Positions 21,768 through 30,228 of a stretch of 45,640 nt of DNA are shown one piece after another. The notes under the pieces were generated by a model, which did no database searches, had not been told where the DNA came from, and was given only the letters and a program-made list of their open reading frames with translations. The DNA comes from a virus, in IMG/VR virus record IMGVR_UViG_3300027833_001544, positions 1 through 45,640 of that record; one strand, written 5' to 3'. The number at the start of each line of letters is the position of its first letter. Position 1 is the first letter of the stretch. The position numbers were made by a program, and so were the translations under genes.

Positions 21768-22964
21768 ATGAACTATTTGAAATATTTTGAAAATACAGTT
21801 AAAGAATTTAAAGCCGATGGCAGATACAGAGTCTTTAACGATATACTTAGAGAGCGAGGGGTTTTCCCTCGCTCAATCTGGTACGGTAAGTATGGGCCAA
21901 AAAATATAGTAAATTGGTGCTCAAACGACTACTTAGGTATGGGACAAAACCAATATGTTATAGATGCTATGCATACAGCTCTAGATCAAACTGGTGCTGG
22001 CTCAGGAGGTACTCGCAATATTGGCGGTACATCACATTACCACGTTACACTAGAACGCACTTTGTCTAAACTCCACAATACAGAAGCAGCTCTGGTATTT
22101 ACTAGCGCGTATGTTGCGAATGAATGGTCACTTATTGCTTTATCTAAAATTATACCAGACTTATGTTTTATTTCTGACAGTAAAAACCATGCCTCAATTA
22201 TTATGGGTATGGTAAACAGCAGAGCAGAAAAACTAATATTTGAACATAATGATATGGCTGATTTAGAGAAGAAACTTAAACTGGCTATCAAACGTAAACT
22301 TAATCCTGTAATTGTATTTGAGTCAATATATTCAATGGATGGAGATGTATCACCTATAAAATCTATAATTGATCTGGCGTATAAATATAAGGCAATGACT
22401 TATATAGATGAAGTTCATGCAGTAGGTCTTTATGGTAAAACCGGCGCTGGGTACTGTGAAGAGCTAAACTTATATTCTGATAGTATCGACATCATCAACG
22501 GTACATTAGGCAAAGCATACGGCGTCCAAGGAGGTTACATTGCAGGTAATCAAACAATTATTGACGCTATTAGATCGACTGCCAGTGGCTTCATATTCAC
22601 TACCAGTATGTCACCAGTCATATGTGCTGGGGCTCTCGCCAGTATAAATTATCTAAAGGATCACAATTCCCTTAGAGAAAAACATCAAGAACGTGTTGCC
22701 AAACTCAAAGGCATGCTTATTGATGCAGGAATAAACATTCATCCGAACGCTTGTACTCACATTCTACCAGTGATGGTCAATGATGCGTTTAAATGCAAAG
22801 AAGCTTCGGATAGATTGATAAACGAATTCGGTATATACATACAACCGATTAATTCTCCAACAGTGGAGCAAGGTACAGAGCGATTACGTATCGCACCTAC
22901 TCCATACCATACCGATATAATGATGGTAGAATTAGTCGAAGCTCTGAAAGAAGTATTAAAATGA
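21768..22964 (+). CDS. hemA: 5-aminolevulinate synthase
   Basis: A 398-residue protein of full family length. It follows alphaproteobacterial ALAS closely: [27 protein letters not shown] (53-60), [17 protein letters not shown] (76-92), [19 protein letters not shown] (185-193), [12 protein letters not shown] (D214, H217), and [14 protein letters not shown] with the PLP lysine K249. The C-terminal [15 protein letters not shown] is also conserved. It condenses glycine and succinyl-CoA to 5-aminolevulinate, the first step of heme synthesis by the C4 route. No other heme synthesis gene is in the window. It lies 4 bases after nrdA and overlaps the next gene's alternative start. Related alpha-oxoamine synthases (KBL, BioF) are less likely given the ALAS-specific spacing. 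Confidence 0.9.
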   Translation: MNYLKYFENTVKEFKADGRYRVFNDILRERGVFPRSIWYGKYGPKNIVNWCSNDYLGMGQNQYVIDAMHTALDQTGAGSGGTRNIGGTSHYHVTLERTLSKLHNTEAALVFTSAYVANEWSLIALSKIIPDLCFISDSKNHASIIMGMVNSRAEKLIFEHNDMADLEKKLKLAIKRKLNPVIVFESIYSMDGDVSPIKSIIDLAYKYKAMTYIDEVHAVGLYGKTGAGYCEELNLYSDSIDIINGTLGKAYGVQGGYIAGNQTIIDAIRSTASGFIFTTSMSPVICAGALASINYLKDHNSLREKHQERVAKLKGMLIDAGINIHPNACTHILPVMVNDAFKCKEASDRLINEFGIYIQPINSPTVEQGTERLRIAPTPYHTDIMMVELVEALKEVLK

Positions 22965-23005
22965 ATCAATTAGAAAATGCTTTTTTCAGCAAAAAGGAAA
23001 ATATT

Positions 23006-23440
23006 ATGGTTAAGATTAAAAAAGCCTTTTGGTTTGTACTAGGCATCCTCTTGGTAGGCGTTGCCTATCTTGGTGTAATACTGCCCGGACTACCATGGAG
23101 TACACCTATTTTAGGGGCAACGTTTTGCTTTGCCAAGTCCTCCGACCGTTTACACAACTGGATTATGAACCATCCGAGGTTTGGTCCGTTTGTTAAAAAC
23201 TGGTCAAAACTAAGAGTTTACCCTCAAAAAGCAAAATACTTAATGGTTGCAGTAATGTCAACATCATTAGGATTTATGTTCTTTGGAACAGGAAATGTAA
23301 AAGCAACATTATACATGTTTATTACATTCGCATTAATCGTTATTTGGGCATGGCGTTACCCAGGTAGTAAAGCGGAAGCAGAACGTCGACTTGAAGCTGG
23401 TGAAAAAATTGGCTGGTTAAAGAACAAGGAAAAGAAATGA
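23006..23440 (+). CDS. DUF454/YbaN-like inner-membrane protein
   Basis: A 144-residue protein; the start at 23006 follows AAAAAGGAAA. An in-frame ATG at 22961, overlapping the hemA stop, is an alternative that would add 15 residues. The sequence VLGILLVGVAYLGVILPGLP, then FCFAKSSDRLHNWIMNHPRFGPFVKNW, is the DUF454 (YbaN) signature; three to four membrane segments follow. The function of the family is not established. Its position between hemA and a porin-like gene suggests a link to tetrapyrrole or envelope traffic, but that is inference. Confidence 0.78.
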   Translation: MVKIKKAFWFVLGILLVGVAYLGVILPGLPWSTPILGATFCFAKSSDRLHNWIMNHPRFGPFVKNWSKLRVYPQKAKYLMVAVMSTSLGFMFFGTGNVKATLYMFITFALIVIWAWRYPGSKAEAERRLEAGEKIGWLKNKEKK

Positions 23441-24381
23441 AAACACTTACAAGTACTATTATCGCATCACTTATGGCATCAGGTGCCATGGCTGGTGGAC
23501 ACGATCAAACAGAAGCAAAAGACGGTCCTTTTATTAATGGTACATTTGAAATCTACATTGACGATACGAATACGGAAGGTCATGTTGATACACGATTTGA
23601 AGCAGTAGGCGGATATGAAACAGAACTTGAGCACCCATTCGCGGATTGGGCTGGATTTTCTGCTAAGTTTGATACTAACTATGCATTAGATCGTACATTA
23701 GATAATACAATTACTGAGAAACAAATGGGTCTTGGTATTGGTGGTGCGAGATTGTATATTGGTGAAACAGACGTACAACGTTTAGGTTTTGCTAAGACAT
23801 CAAAAATTGGTGCACCAGTTATTATTACGAAAAAGAACTCGCGTATTGACCACCAAGAAAAGATTGCTCTTACATTTGGTGGATGGGGATATAACGATGA
23901 GTTTGCATTCAACAGTTATCGTTTACAAAGAGATATGCCATACGCTGGTGTAGTCGCTTGGGATCCAGAAACAAAAGCAATGTATTACGGTGTAACAGCT
24001 CGTGCAAAAATTGTTGACGTATCATATATGCAAATTGATACACAAGACGGTGAAACGCAAAAAGGTATGTCAATCGGTACATCTTTACATCGAATGGGTA
24101 TTCCAATCGGTCTAGGATATGAGCAATGGGAAGATAAAGAAAATACTCGTAAAGATTATGGTATTATGTATAACTATAGTAAAGAATTAATGTTTACTGC
24201 GCATAATGTAACGGATGATGATTTAGGATTTACATATAACTATATCGCAGCTATCCATACAAAAGGTCCAGTTGAACTAGGTCTTTATTACCATAATGAT
24301 AAAGTACAAGTAAATCCATGGACTCGCCAAACATCGAACATTGAAGATAGTGTAAAGGCAACAATTAAATATAAATTTTAA
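23437..24381 (+). CDS. Outer-membrane porin-like beta-barrel protein
   Basis: A 314-residue protein with ATGA overlap. It has a clear Sec signal peptide (KTLTSTIIASLMASGAMAG, cut near residue 20). The rest shows alternating polar/hydrophobic strands with Gly and aromatic residues (GTFEIYIDDTNTEG, VDVSYMQIDTQ, LGLYYHNDKVQ) and ends KATIKYKF. A C-terminal Phe is the outer-membrane insertion signal. The length fits a 12-16-stranded barrel of general porin type. Phage porins (the lambdoid lc/nmpC type) can replace host receptors and block superinfection. Here it could also import a substrate used by the neighbouring metabolic genes. Confidence 0.75.
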   Translation: MKTLTSTIIASLMASGAMAGGHDQTEAKDGPFINGTFEIYIDDTNTEGHVDTRFEAVGGYETELEHPFADWAGFSAKFDTNYALDRTLDNTITEKQMGLGIGGARLYIGETDVQRLGFAKTSKIGAPVIITKKNSRIDHQEKIALTFGGWGYNDEFAFNSYRLQRDMPYAGVVAWDPETKAMYYGVTARAKIVDVSYMQIDTQDGETQKGMSIGTSLHRMGIPIGLGYEQWEDKENTRKDYGIMYNYSKELMFTAHNVTDDDLGFTYNYIAAIHTKGPVELGLYYHNDKVQVNPWTRQTSNIEDSVKATIKYKF

Positions 24382-24382
24382 T

Positions 24383-24390
24383 TATAAATA
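24383..24390 (+). promoter_or_regulatory. T4-type late promoter TATAAATA
   Basis: Exact late core starting 2 bases after the porin stop. Predicted start near 24396, so the transcript would begin a few bases ahead of the UUCG hairpin at 24401 and read the sugar module at 24455. Confidence 0.55.
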
Positions 24391-24400
24391 AACTTAACAA

Positions 24401-24422
24401 GCCTCTCAGTTCGCTGGGAGGC
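24401..24422 (+). terminator. UUCG hairpin, terminator or 5' stabiliser
   Basis: A 9-bp stem (24401-24409 with 24414-24422, one G-T pair) closing a TTCG tetraloop, among the most stable hairpins possible. Only a weak T-run follows. It may stop the nrd-hemA-porin transcript, and it would also form the 5' end of a late transcript from 24383. Confidence 0.65.
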
Positions 24423-24454
24423 TCTTACACTATGATTTTGATGAAGGAGATATT

Positions 24455-25480
24455 ATGTCAAAAAGAATTCTGATTACCGGCGGTGGTGGTTTTATCGCGC
24501 ACCACTTAATTAACCAAGTACTTAAACAAACCGACTGGGAAATTATTACAGTTGACCGTTTGGATTATAGCGGTAATTTAAACAGATTACATGATCTCTT
24601 ACAAGAACGTACTGCAGAAGAACGCAAACGTCTTCGTACAATTTTCCACGATTTAAAAGCTGAATTTAATCCAATGCTCGTTGCAGATATTGGACCAATT
24701 GATATTGTAGCTCACTTGGCTGCAGGTTCACACGTAGATCGTTCTATTGATTTTCCAATGGAATTTGTTATGGATAATGTTGTTGGTACATGTAACATTT
24801 TAGAGTTTGCCCGTAAACAAGAAAACCTTGAACGCTTCCTATATTTCTCAACTGATGAAGTATTTGGACCAGCGCCAGAAGGTGTTAACTATGATGAATA
24901 CGATCGCTATAATTCAACTAATCCGTACTCGGCTTCAAAGGCTGGTGCTGAAGAACTTTGTGTAGCCTATCAAAACTCTTATGATATGCCAATTTATATT
25001 ACACATACTATGAATGTATTTGGCGAAAGACAGCATCCCGAGAAATTTATTCCTATGACTATTCGTAATGTACGAGATGGTGGTAAGGTAACAATCCATA
25101 GTGATGCGTCAAAAACAATCCCAGGATCTCGTCATTATATCCATGCCGAAGATGTGGCAGATGCAACACTGTTTCTATTAGAACACGAAGGTACATTAAA
25201 CATTACCAACAACGCTGGCGTTAAATGTCCAAAGTTTAATATCTGTGGTGCAACTGAATTGAATAACCTAGAGTTAGCTCAAATGATTGCTGATGCTCAA
25301 GGTAAGCCACTTAATTATGAGTTTATGGATTTCCATAGTTCTCGACCTGGGCATGATTTACGATATGCTTTAAGTGGTAATAGAATGAAAGAAATGGGAT
25401 GGGAACCAAAGCCAGTACAAGAACGTATTGCTGAGGTAGTTAATTGGACATTAGACAACAGAAGGTGGTTAGACATATGA
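24455..25480 (+). CDS. dTDP-glucose 4,6-dehydratase-like NAD-dependent epimerase/dehydratase
   Basis: A 341-residue short-chain dehydrogenase of extended type. It has the N-terminal nucleotide motif ITGGGGFIAHH, HLAAGSHVDRSIDFP, FSTDEVFGPAPEG with the T-D-E triad of 4,6-dehydratases, and the catalytic YSASKAGAEEL. PFRxxDxR-type C-terminal features appear as SSRPGHDLRYAL. It is expected to make a 4-keto-6-deoxy NDP-sugar. The next gene overlaps by 4 bases. It is the first gene after the UUCG hairpin, with a GAAGGAG ribosome site. The exact sugar nucleotide cannot be told. Confidence 0.85.
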   Translation: MSKRILITGGGGFIAHHLINQVLKQTDWEIITVDRLDYSGNLNRLHDLLQERTAEERKRLRTIFHDLKAEFNPMLVADIGPIDIVAHLAAGSHVDRSIDFPMEFVMDNVVGTCNILEFARKQENLERFLYFSTDEVFGPAPEGVNYDEYDRYNSTNPYSASKAGAEELCVAYQNSYDMPIYITHTMNVFGERQHPEKFIPMTIRNVRDGGKVTIHSDASKTIPGSRHYIHAEDVADATLFLLEHEGTLNITNNAGVKCPKFNICGATELNNLELAQMIADAQGKPLNYEFMDFHSSRPGHDLRYALSGNRMKEMGWEPKPVQERIAEVVNWTLDNRRWLDI

Positions 25481-26055
25481 GTTTCGTACAATTTATAGAA
25501 GGCGAATATAATAACGCCAAGAATACATTTTCCGATATTAACGAGCATCTTGAGTTGCTATTTAATTTAGGAATGGAATGTGAACATATTACAGAGATGG
25601 GAGTGCGTGATGGTCAAAGTACCAAAGCATTCCTTAATACCAATGCAGCTTTGAGATCATATGATATTGAATTGAACTGGGAAGTAAGTGAGTTATTTAA
25701 ACGAGCTAAAACCGTAGGTAAAGATGTTGTATACGAAAAGGCAAACGTACTAAATATTGATATAGAACAAACTGATTTACTCTTTATTGATACATGGCAC
25801 TCTGGTTCACAATTAAAACGTGAGCTAGCAATGCATGGTAATAAAGCAAATAAGTTCCTTGTTTTCCATGATACTCAAACATATGGCTGCAGAGATGAAA
25901 AAGAAAACTGGAGAGATTTCGCTGATAAACGACCAATGCCTAATGAAGGTTTAATTGGACCAATCGTTAACTTTGTTATTAACAATCCTGAGTGGAGATT
26001 TAAAGAATTCCGAACTAATAATAACGGACTTACTGTACTTGAGAGGACCAAGTAA
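25477..26055 (+). CDS. Methyltransferase-like protein (CmcI-like fold)
   Basis: A 192-residue protein with an ATGA overlap at 25477. An SAM-binding-like strand ITEMGVRDGQSTKAFL is at about residues 37-52. DLLFIDTWHSGSQLKRELAM follows at about 105-124, and FLVFHDTQTYGCRDE at about 133-147. The pattern H-S-G/H-D-T is like cephalosporin hydroxylase/methyltransferase-type proteins found in sugar clusters. Its close link to the dehydratase and GT17 genes suggests sugar O-methylation. Confidence 0.6.
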   Translation: MSFVQFIEGEYNNAKNTFSDINEHLELLFNLGMECEHITEMGVRDGQSTKAFLNTNAALRSYDIELNWEVSELFKRAKTVGKDVVYEKANVLNIDIEQTDLLFIDTWHSGSQLKRELAMHGNKANKFLVFHDTQTYGCRDEKENWRDFADKRPMPNEGLIGPIVNFVINNPEWRFKEFRTNNNGLTVLERTK

Positions 26056-27596
26056 TGATTGTTGATTGCTTTCCATTTTTTGCTCCTACTGGAGTTGAAC
26101 TCTTAAAACTTAGGGTTAATCTTTTAAAAGATGTAGTGGATAAGTTTATTATTGTTGAGTCTAATAAAACACACAGCGGTAAACCAGTTGAACGTAAATT
26201 TTTAGAGATTGCACGTCAACAAGGTTTGCCAATGGAAAGGATCCATTATGTTGAACATGACATCGCTGAACAAGAAGACTTAGAAATATTAAAAGTTGAT
26301 AGAATTAATGCTGGAGCAAATAGAGATAGTGAAAACTCTTTATATGCTAGAGTACGTGAACGTCTACAAAAAGATGCTGTCATGCAAGCAATGGATAACT
26401 TTAATGACGATGATGTATTCATATATGGTGATGCAGATGAAATCATTAAACCAGAGAATGTTAAATGGGTTGCTCAGATGTGTAGAGGTAATCCTGAAAT
26501 TATTCTTAAAATACCATTGGCGTATTTACAAGGGCGCGCAGATTTAAGAGCATTTAATACTGATGGCAGCCATGTAGTTTGGTGGAAAGCCATGTTCTTT
26601 GCAACTAAAAAACAAATTATGGAAACATCTGTAAATAGAATACGATGTGGCGCCATGCATTACCCTGTTCGATGGCCGACACACCAAAATAAAATCATTC
26701 AGGATATGGGTTGGCACTTTGCATGGATGGGTGGAGCTGAAACTCGTAAAGTTAAAGCCGACTCTTTTGCACATGCCTATGACTCATTTAAATGGATGGA
26801 AGATATTAGAGGTTATAGTGAATATTCCAAACTTGACGAGAGTTTAATGGAAGAGGGACCAGCGCCAGACGGAAATAATACTCATATCTTAAAAAGATTT
26901 CCAATTAATAAATTACCAGAGTTAGCACTTAACGATCCTGAGATTAGAGAATTCCTATTACCTACAACCAAATTAGATAAAGACTTTCAATTTAATAAGT
27001 GTAATTGCTTTTGGTGTCAAAAGCTTAAGTTCCCGTTAATGTATAACCTTGATGGTAAACAAAATTGGTTTGAAATACCAAGAAGTTGTAGTGTAACCGT
27101 TAAAGAAACATTCCCAGATCGTAAACAAGTGTTTAGAGATACTGACGAATATGATGATGCAAGAGGTAGACCACTTGTTGTTTACTCAGATCCTGTTGAA
27201 AGGTTCGTTTCGTGTATTAATGCTTATGTTACTGAAAAGCAAAGGTATTACCATTATGGTGAAGATATATTTGCTACATTTGGTGTTGAACTGAGTAAAT
27301 GTACTAAACAGGAAAAGATTGATTACTTCTTTGCAAATTTACATAAAATTGGTTCAGCACATCAATTACACCATTTCCATCCACAAGCATTGTTTATTGA
27401 TATAGATAAATTTGTTGGATTTACAGTAATTAAAAAACATGATGTATGCAGCCATTTTGGAATAACACATAAGCTAAATCAAACTAAAAAAGAAATAACT
27501 GAAAAAGATTTTAGTAAAGAGCAAATCGAGTTTATTAAAAACGTTTATAAAGTAGACTATGACTTTTACGAGAAGTACGGCAATGAAGGTCCATAA
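26055..27596 (+). CDS. GT17 glycosyltransferase fused to a sulfotransferase-like domain
   Basis: A 513-residue two-domain protein. Residues 1-310 are a family 17 glycosyltransferase: MIVDCFPFFAPTGVELLKLR, FIIVESNKTHSGKP, NDDDVFIYGDADEI with D126-A-D128, and MGWHFAWMGGAE. Residues about 330-513 look like a sulfotransferase: a CNCFWC pair, NWFEIPRSCSVTVKETF in place of the PAPS P-loop, VVYSDPVERFVSCINAY as the 3'-phosphate site, and a typical end VYKVDYDFYEKYG. Such an enzyme could add a GlcNAc-like sugar and sulfate it. The P-loop Lys-Thr of classical enzymes is replaced by Arg-Ser-Cys, so activity is uncertain. The fusion seems unusual. Confidence 0.75.
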   Translation: MIVDCFPFFAPTGVELLKLRVNLLKDVVDKFIIVESNKTHSGKPVERKFLEIARQQGLPMERIHYVEHDIAEQEDLEILKVDRINAGANRDSENSLYARVRERLQKDAVMQAMDNFNDDDVFIYGDADEIIKPENVKWVAQMCRGNPEIILKIPLAYLQGRADLRAFNTDGSHVVWWKAMFFATKKQIMETSVNRIRCGAMHYPVRWPTHQNKIIQDMGWHFAWMGGAETRKVKADSFAHAYDSFKWMEDIRGYSEYSKLDESLMEEGPAPDGNNTHILKRFPINKLPELALNDPEIREFLLPTTKLDKDFQFNKCNCFWCQKLKFPLMYNLDGKQNWFEIPRSCSVTVKETFPDRKQVFRDTDEYDDARGRPLVVYSDPVERFVSCINAYVTEKQRYYHYGEDIFATFGVELSKCTKQEKIDYFFANLHKIGSAHQLHHFHPQALFIDIDKFVGFTVIKKHDVCSHFGITHKLNQTKKEITEKDFSKEQIEFIKNVYKVDYDFYEKYGNEGP

Positions 27597-27831
27597 AGGT
27601 GCGGCAAGTATAGACATTCTTAGATTAGAGATTAAAGAACTAAACAAAGATATAAATGCATGTTATAATGAAATGGATACATTACGAAATCAAAATATGA
27701 TGCTACTCGAAGTATTAACAGATCTGACTGGTGACGAAAGTTATTGGTCAGATCAAGCCAAAGCATCAGGTTTAGTTTTTAAACTAACAAACGTTTTAAC
27801 TCAAATAAAAAGTAACTTTGGCCATAATTAG
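27583..27831 (+). CDS. Small coiled-coil protein, unknown
   Basis: An 82-residue protein; the start at 27583 lies inside the end of the GT17 gene in another frame. Residues 12-45 are a predicted coiled coil (LRLEIKELNKDINACYNEMD). The remainder is helical. No family recognised. Confidence 0.55.
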   Translation: MKVHKGAASIDILRLEIKELNKDINACYNEMDTLRNQNMMLLEVLTDLTGDESYWSDQAKASGLVFKLTNVLTQIKSNFGHN

Positions 27832-27834
27832 CTA

Positions 27835-27863
27835 TTGACATTTAGTATAGAATCGGTTATATT
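27835..27863 (+). promoter_or_regulatory. Repeated early promoter cassette (copy 1)
   Basis: TTGACA at 27835-27840, 17-base spacer containing ATAGAATCGGT, TATATT at 27858-27863, then AGAATCAACAAATATAA. Part of a family of near-identical promoters in this window (also at 30600, 34310, 34940, 36405, 40675, 41127). It drives the SleB-like gene. Confidence 0.85.
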
Positions 27864-27895
27864 AGAATCAACAAATATAACATTGAGGCTAAATT

Positions 27896-28411
27896 ATGAA
27901 AATTAAAACGGCAATTTGCGCACTTCTTATCAATACGACTGCCTTCGGCGGGTTCATTTATACGGGCTCCAAACTGAACGCTCAGGACCTCCAAGATACA
28001 TTAATTGAGTTTCACTCAAAAGAGCTCGAGTGTATGGCTCTAAACATCTATTACGAGACCAGAGCAGCCTCTCTGATTGATGCAATATCAGTATCTGATG
28101 TGGTATTAAATCGTGTTGAAAGTTCGCGTTATCCTTCAACTGTTTGTGATGTAGTACATGACGGTTATAAGCCTGGTCGTAAGACATGTCAGTTCTCTTG
28201 GTATTGCGATGGCAAATCAGATGTACCACAAGATGATGAATCTTGGGAAAAGTCACGTAAACATGCTCGTGATATGTATGTACATAGAGAACATCGTGGC
28301 ATTACAGAAAGCGCAACACATTATCATGCTACATACGTATCCCCTTATTGGGCACCGTCTATGCATAGAGTAGCACGTATGGGTTCACACATCTTTTATA
28401 GAGAAGACTAA
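27896..28411 (+). CDS. Cell wall hydrolase, SleB-type, with N-terminal export signal
   Basis: A 171-residue protein. Residues 1-30 form a signal peptide or anchor (KIKTAICALLINTTAFGGFI). The rest is a Hydrolase_2 (SleB) domain: ELECMALNIYYETRAA with the expected catalytic Glu region, SDVVLNRVESSRYPSTVCDV, KTCQFSWYCDG, and ATHYHATYVSPYWA. SleB enzymes are lytic transglycosylases acting on peptidoglycan. It sits directly behind an early promoter, unlike the late GH19 endolysin. It may remodel the wall early, for instance for host resistance to superinfection or particle entry, or serve as an exported lysin. Confidence 0.85.
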   Translation: MKIKTAICALLINTTAFGGFIYTGSKLNAQDLQDTLIEFHSKELECMALNIYYETRAASLIDAISVSDVVLNRVESSRYPSTVCDVVHDGYKPGRKTCQFSWYCDGKSDVPQDDESWEKSRKHARDMYVHREHRGITESATHYHATYVSPYWAPSMHRVARMGSHIFYRED

Positions 28412-28412
28412 T

Positions 28413-28541
28413 ATGGTACAGATTAAAGCATATTGGAAGGACAAAAAAGTTAATAAATACTTCGCATGCAGTATTGATGCGCAAGAATATCGAGAATGGC
28501 TTGATGCAAGATATGCTAAAGTCATTTGGATAAATCATTAA
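28413..28541 (+). CDS. Small protein (42 aa), unknown
   Basis: ATG directly after the SleB stop, 42 codons, TAA. The product (QIKAYWKDKKVNKYFACSID, then EYREWLDARYAKVIW) is small and Trp/Tyr-rich. Supported by tight packing and the SD of the next gene right behind it; no homology seen. Confidence 0.45.
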   Translation: MVQIKAYWKDKKVNKYFACSIDAQEYREWLDARYAKVIWINH

Positions 28542-28551
28542 GGAGACTTAA

Positions 28552-28869
28552 ATGTCAGATGAACGTTATGTAGTAACGACCGTCATTTCAACACACAGAA
28601 TGCGTTATGCTATTCCTGTCAGTGCACTAGAAAAAGATGGTGAGTTGCCAACAATCCCAGAAGCTATTGAATGGACGAACGACTCAGTAACTATGGAAGA
28701 AGTAAAAGAATTTTCTCAGCATTGGATGGGCGAGAATATCGTTGATACATTTGTGTTAGATGAAGAACGTGTTATTCAATTATTTGATAGAGATAATCCT
28801 CATGTAGCTAATATGACTAAAGAAGAAAAACTTAAACAAATCCATAATTGGAAAGAAAAAACAAAATGA
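28552..28869 (+). CDS. Hypothetical phage protein, unknown
   Basis: A 105-residue acidic protein with AAGGAG 8 bases upstream. The segment RYVVTTVISTHRMRYAIPVS at the start looks like a beta hairpin, and the rest is helical with many Glu/Asp. No family recognised. Its stop overlaps the dehydrogenase start (ATGA). Confidence 0.6.
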   Translation: MSDERYVVTTVISTHRMRYAIPVSALEKDGELPTIPEAIEWTNDSVTMEEVKEFSQHWMGENIVDTFVLDEERVIQLFDRDNPHVANMTKEEKLKQIHNWKEKTK

Positions 28870-29618
28870 ACATCGTAATATGCGGACACGGTTTTGTTGG
28901 TAAGGCTCACGGATTAGTATTATCATCAAACCACGATATTAAAGTATGGGATCCAAATTTAGGATATAAAGATAAATCAGTATTTAAAAATGCTGATGCT
29001 GTTATCATTGCAGTGGCAACACCAGAAGGTGAAGATGGTGAATGCAATATGAGAAATGTATATGATTGCGCAGAATTATGCGATAAAGAAACTCCTGTGT
29101 TAATAAAATCAACCATAAGCCTCGAAGGTTGGAGATTACTAAAGGTCCGACCTAATGCTGACAAATTAACTTTTTCACCAGAGTATTTACGGGCAGCCCA
29201 TGCATTTGAAGATTTTAAAAGCCATACATCAATTTCTATAGGTGGTGGTGATACTAGCTTTTGGATTGATATATTGTCAAATTCGTTAGGTGTACGTGTT
29301 GATATTAAAGATCCTGAGGTTTTAATTTTAACTAAATGTTTTCGTAATGCATTCTTAGCAACAAAGGTAGCTTTCTTTAATCAAATATATGATATGGCAA
29401 AAAGAGCAGATGTTGATCCTGCTGAAGTATTAATGAATGTAAGCGATGATCCTCGTATTGGTAAAAGCCATACATATGTTAATGAAGACGACCGTGGCTT
29501 TGGTGGACATTGTTTTCCTAAAGATACGAGTGCTATTGTACATAGTGCAAATAAATCAGGCTATGATTTGAGTTTAATAAATGAAGCAGTTAGATATAAT
29601 AAAGGAATACGTGAATGA
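28866..29618 (+). CDS. UDP-glucose/GDP-mannose dehydrogenase-like protein (short)
   Basis: A 250-residue protein. It has a Rossmann start NIVICGHGFVGKAHGLVLS, DAVIIAVATPEGEDG, and LIKSTISLEGW. TFSPEYLRAAHAFEDFKSH follows, in place of the usual sequence after S-P-E-F-L. The catalytic region GFGGHCFPKD is present with its Cys. The C-terminal UDP-binding domain of full-length enzymes (about 390-430 residues) is missing, as in some phage versions. It would oxidise an NDP-sugar to a uronate. Given the truncation, dimerisation or donor specificity may differ. Confidence 0.8.
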   Translation: MNIVICGHGFVGKAHGLVLSSNHDIKVWDPNLGYKDKSVFKNADAVIIAVATPEGEDGECNMRNVYDCAELCDKETPVLIKSTISLEGWRLLKVRPNADKLTFSPEYLRAAHAFEDFKSHTSISIGGGDTSFWIDILSNSLGVRVDIKDPEVLILTKCFRNAFLATKVAFFNQIYDMAKRADVDPAEVLMNVSDDPRIGKSHTYVNEDDRGFGGHCFPKDTSAIVHSANKSGYDLSLINEAVRYNKGIRE

Positions 29619-29824
29619 GTAAAATAGAATATAATGATGTCTGCCAAATGACTAGTACCCTTACAGATGTATCAGTTGAGGTTGAGGCAGATAACATGAA
29701 GCCTGGAATTTCCTTTGAAGCTTGGGTAGCAAATCAACGAATTAAGTTGCGTTGGAATGGTAAGATATATGTTGGCAGAGTAGCCAATATGGAATTTACA
29801 TCCATGGGCCCTAAAGAATTATGA
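29615..29824 (+). CDS. Small protein, unknown (69 aa)
   Basis: A 69-residue protein with ATGA overlap to the dehydrogenase and a 4-base overlap with the next gene. The middle (VSVEVEADNMKPGISFEAWV, then KLRWNGKIYVGRVANMEF) has beta-strand character like a small SH3-like domain. No family recognised. Confidence 0.6.
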   Translation: MSKIEYNDVCQMTSTLTDVSVEVEADNMKPGISFEAWVANQRIKLRWNGKIYVGRVANMEFTSMGPKEL

Positions 29825-30228
29825 TTGTTGGTTTTACAGCATCTGCATTTGATTTGCTCCATGCAGGTCATGTTCAAATGTTGCGCGAAGCAAAAAGCCA
29901 ATGTGACTATTTGATATGTGGATTGCAAACAGATCCAAGCTTAGATAGAAAAGAAAAGAATAAACCAATCCAAACTGTAGTTGAGCGATATACGCAGCTT
30001 AAGGCATTATCATATGTTGATGAAATTATTCCATATAACACTGAGGAAGACTTAAAAGACTTGTTGACATTATATGCAATTGATGTTAGAATATTAGGAG
30101 TGGAATATAAAACTCAAGAGTTTACTGGTAAGGATATATGCCAAAAGCGTGGCATTGATTTATATTTTAATAAAAGGGATCACCGGTTCAGTACGAGTGA
30201 TCTAAGAAAGAGAGTTTGTAATGACTGA
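29821..30228 (+). CDS. Cytidylyltransferase (glycerol-3-phosphate/TagD-like)
   Basis: A 135-residue protein of the single-domain length typical of TagD and RfaE C-domain enzymes. Motifs are GFTASAFDLLHAGHVQML (HxGH as H-A-G-H), the nucleotide-side CDYLICGLQTDPS, and RFSTSDLRKRV in place of the RTxGISTT motif. It would make a CDP- or NDP-activated polyol or sugar. Position among sugar genes fits surface polymer synthesis. Confidence 0.82.
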   Translation: MIVGFTASAFDLLHAGHVQMLREAKSQCDYLICGLQTDPSLDRKEKNKPIQTVVERYTQLKALSYVDEIIPYNTEEDLKDLLTLYAIDVRILGVEYKTQEFTGKDICQKRGIDLYFNKRDHRFSTSDLRKRVCND

